A stretch of 64,000 nt of DNA from Tsuneonella mangrovi. GTDB lineage: Bacteria > Pseudomonadota > Alphaproteobacteria > Sphingomonadales > Sphingomonadaceae. The translations under genes were made by a program, and so were the position numbers. The notes under the pieces were generated by a model. It was given only the letters and a program-made list of their open reading frames with translations, made no database searches and was not told the DNA's origin. The DNA lies in contig NZ_CP022889.1 in the NCBI RefSeq assembly GCF_002269345.1, forward strand, positions 1,860,001 through 1,924,000, read 5' to 3'. Shown piece by piece: positions 63,564-64,000 of this stretch; the first letter of the stretch is position 1; each line of letters opens with the position of its first letter.

Positions 63564-63884
63564 ATGGGAAAGAAGAAAGAAAAGAAGAGGAAGCAGAGAG
63601 ATGCAGTGGAAGAACGTCCGAGTCCCGAGGTGCAGGCTCAAAATCTCTACGAGTTACTGATGGAAGGCGACCGCCCTCATTTTACCGACTTCATCGCGGT
63701 TAGCGAAACGATGATGAAGGGCTATTCGCGCTTCATCGATCTAGGGTTGCCGCGCCACACCATTGCCCTCGCAATGCTTGGTGGCGCGCTCAACCTCTAT
63801 GACATGTTCGATATGCGCCCCGAGCTGCCCGAATTGCTCCGTAGCATTGCCGACCGGATCGAGAACGGATCGGAACCCAACTGA
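63564..63884 (+). CDS. Small hypothetical protein (106 aa)
   Basis: Start ATG 63564 gives a Lys/Arg-rich N-terminus (MGKKKEKKRKQRDAVEE) then a helical region with DFIAVSETMMKGYSRFIDLG and MLGGALNLYDMFDMRPEL. No known domain is recognised. It lies 82 bp after the hydrolase and 49 bp before a glycosyltransferase start. Confidence 0.6.
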   Translation: MGKKKEKKRKQRDAVEERPSPEVQAQNLYELLMEGDRPHFTDFIAVSETMMKGYSRFIDLGLPRHTIALAMLGGALNLYDMFDMRPELPELLRSIADRIENGSEPN

Positions 63885-63933
63885 GCATGGACCCGCATCC
63901 CGTACCAATTGAACCAGCCGAAGGAGACGCATT

Positions 63934-64000
63934 TTGAGAGTGTGGGTCGCAGTTGCAACTGTTGGCCGAGCGGAGATACTGCGCGAATCCATTGGCTGGC
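63934..64000 (+). CDS. Glycosyltransferase family 2, 5' fragment (runs off window)
   Basis: TTG 63934 has GGAG 7 bp upstream. The 22 visible codons read MRVWVAVATVGRAEILRESI, the usual first strand and turn of GT2 enzymes. The rest lies beyond base 64000. Supports continuation of a polysaccharide locus to the right. Confidence 0.6.
   Translation, partial: MRVWVAVATVGRAEILRESIGW

Noticed and set aside
1-64000. CRISPR arrays, rRNA genes, transposases, prophage or toxin-antitoxin pairs
   Set aside because: Read through for regular repeats and family signatures; none were found.

Overview
The window is a stretch of alphaproteobacterial chromosome, most likely Sphingomonadales and probably Erythrobacteraceae-like. 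This is inferred from high GC core genes with short intergenic gaps and many 1-4 bp start/stop overlaps. It also rests on a MipZ-type ATPase, a bc1 operon (petABC), a TonB system with one ExbB and two ExbD proteins, a DUF2059 protein, a PhoK-type alkaline phosphatase and a SleB-type cell-wall hydrolase. No species can be named from sequence reading alone.

Layout. 1-6.9 kb (minus strand): a housekeeping run read as a 46-aa protein, gpmA, purE, purK, a foreign-looking dihydrofolate reductase, ribF and ileS (3' end outside the window). 6.9-16.9 kb: tRNA-Thr, threonine-aldolase-like enzyme, EamA transporter, epimerase, pepN, pgeF, the bc1 operon and apt. 16.9-25.3 kb: tRNA-Gly, TlpA-like protein, panC, mipZ, J-domain protein, phosphoglucomutase/phosphomannomutase, DUF2059 protein, a candidate small RNA, an Lhr-type helicase and a GNAT protein. 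25.4-28 kb: tonB-exbB-exbD-exbD on the minus strand. 28-34 kb: hom, glpX, prs, hisN and two secreted proteins of unknown function.

34-40.3 kb is a phosphate/arsenate neighbourhood: a membrane sulfatase-fold protein, pstS preceded by a good Pho-box match, and a convergent phoK-arsC-aquaporin run. 40.5-49 kb carries rpmI-rplT, separated from pheS-pheT by two paralogous AraC-type regulators, then an SDR and prfC. 49-52 kb holds an EF-hand secreted protein, an OmpR-type regulator and a histidine kinase in one orientation. 52-56.9 kb holds a VOC protein, pepP, oligopeptidase B, a thioesterase and tRNA-Leu. From tRNA-Leu to the window end the DNA is more AT-rich in parts and has long gaps and degenerate repeats. 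It encodes surface-polysaccharide type functions: acyltransferase-3, PAP2 phosphatase, GH16 glycanase with a probable 5' frameshift, two GT2 glycosyltransferases (one cut by the window end) and a cell-wall hydrolase.

Most of the window is ordinary core genome. The signals most worth following are: (i) an AT-rich ~0.8 kb DHFR segment bounded by an exact 9-bp direct repeat exactly at the purK/ribF junction; (ii) an atypical-composition patch inside the editing region of ileS; (iii) the pstS/phoK/arsC/aquaporin cluster; (iv) an EF-hand/two-component unit with a His/Met-rich sensor loop; (v) a candidate CU-rich small RNA; (vi) the polysaccharide region beginning at tRNA-Leu.
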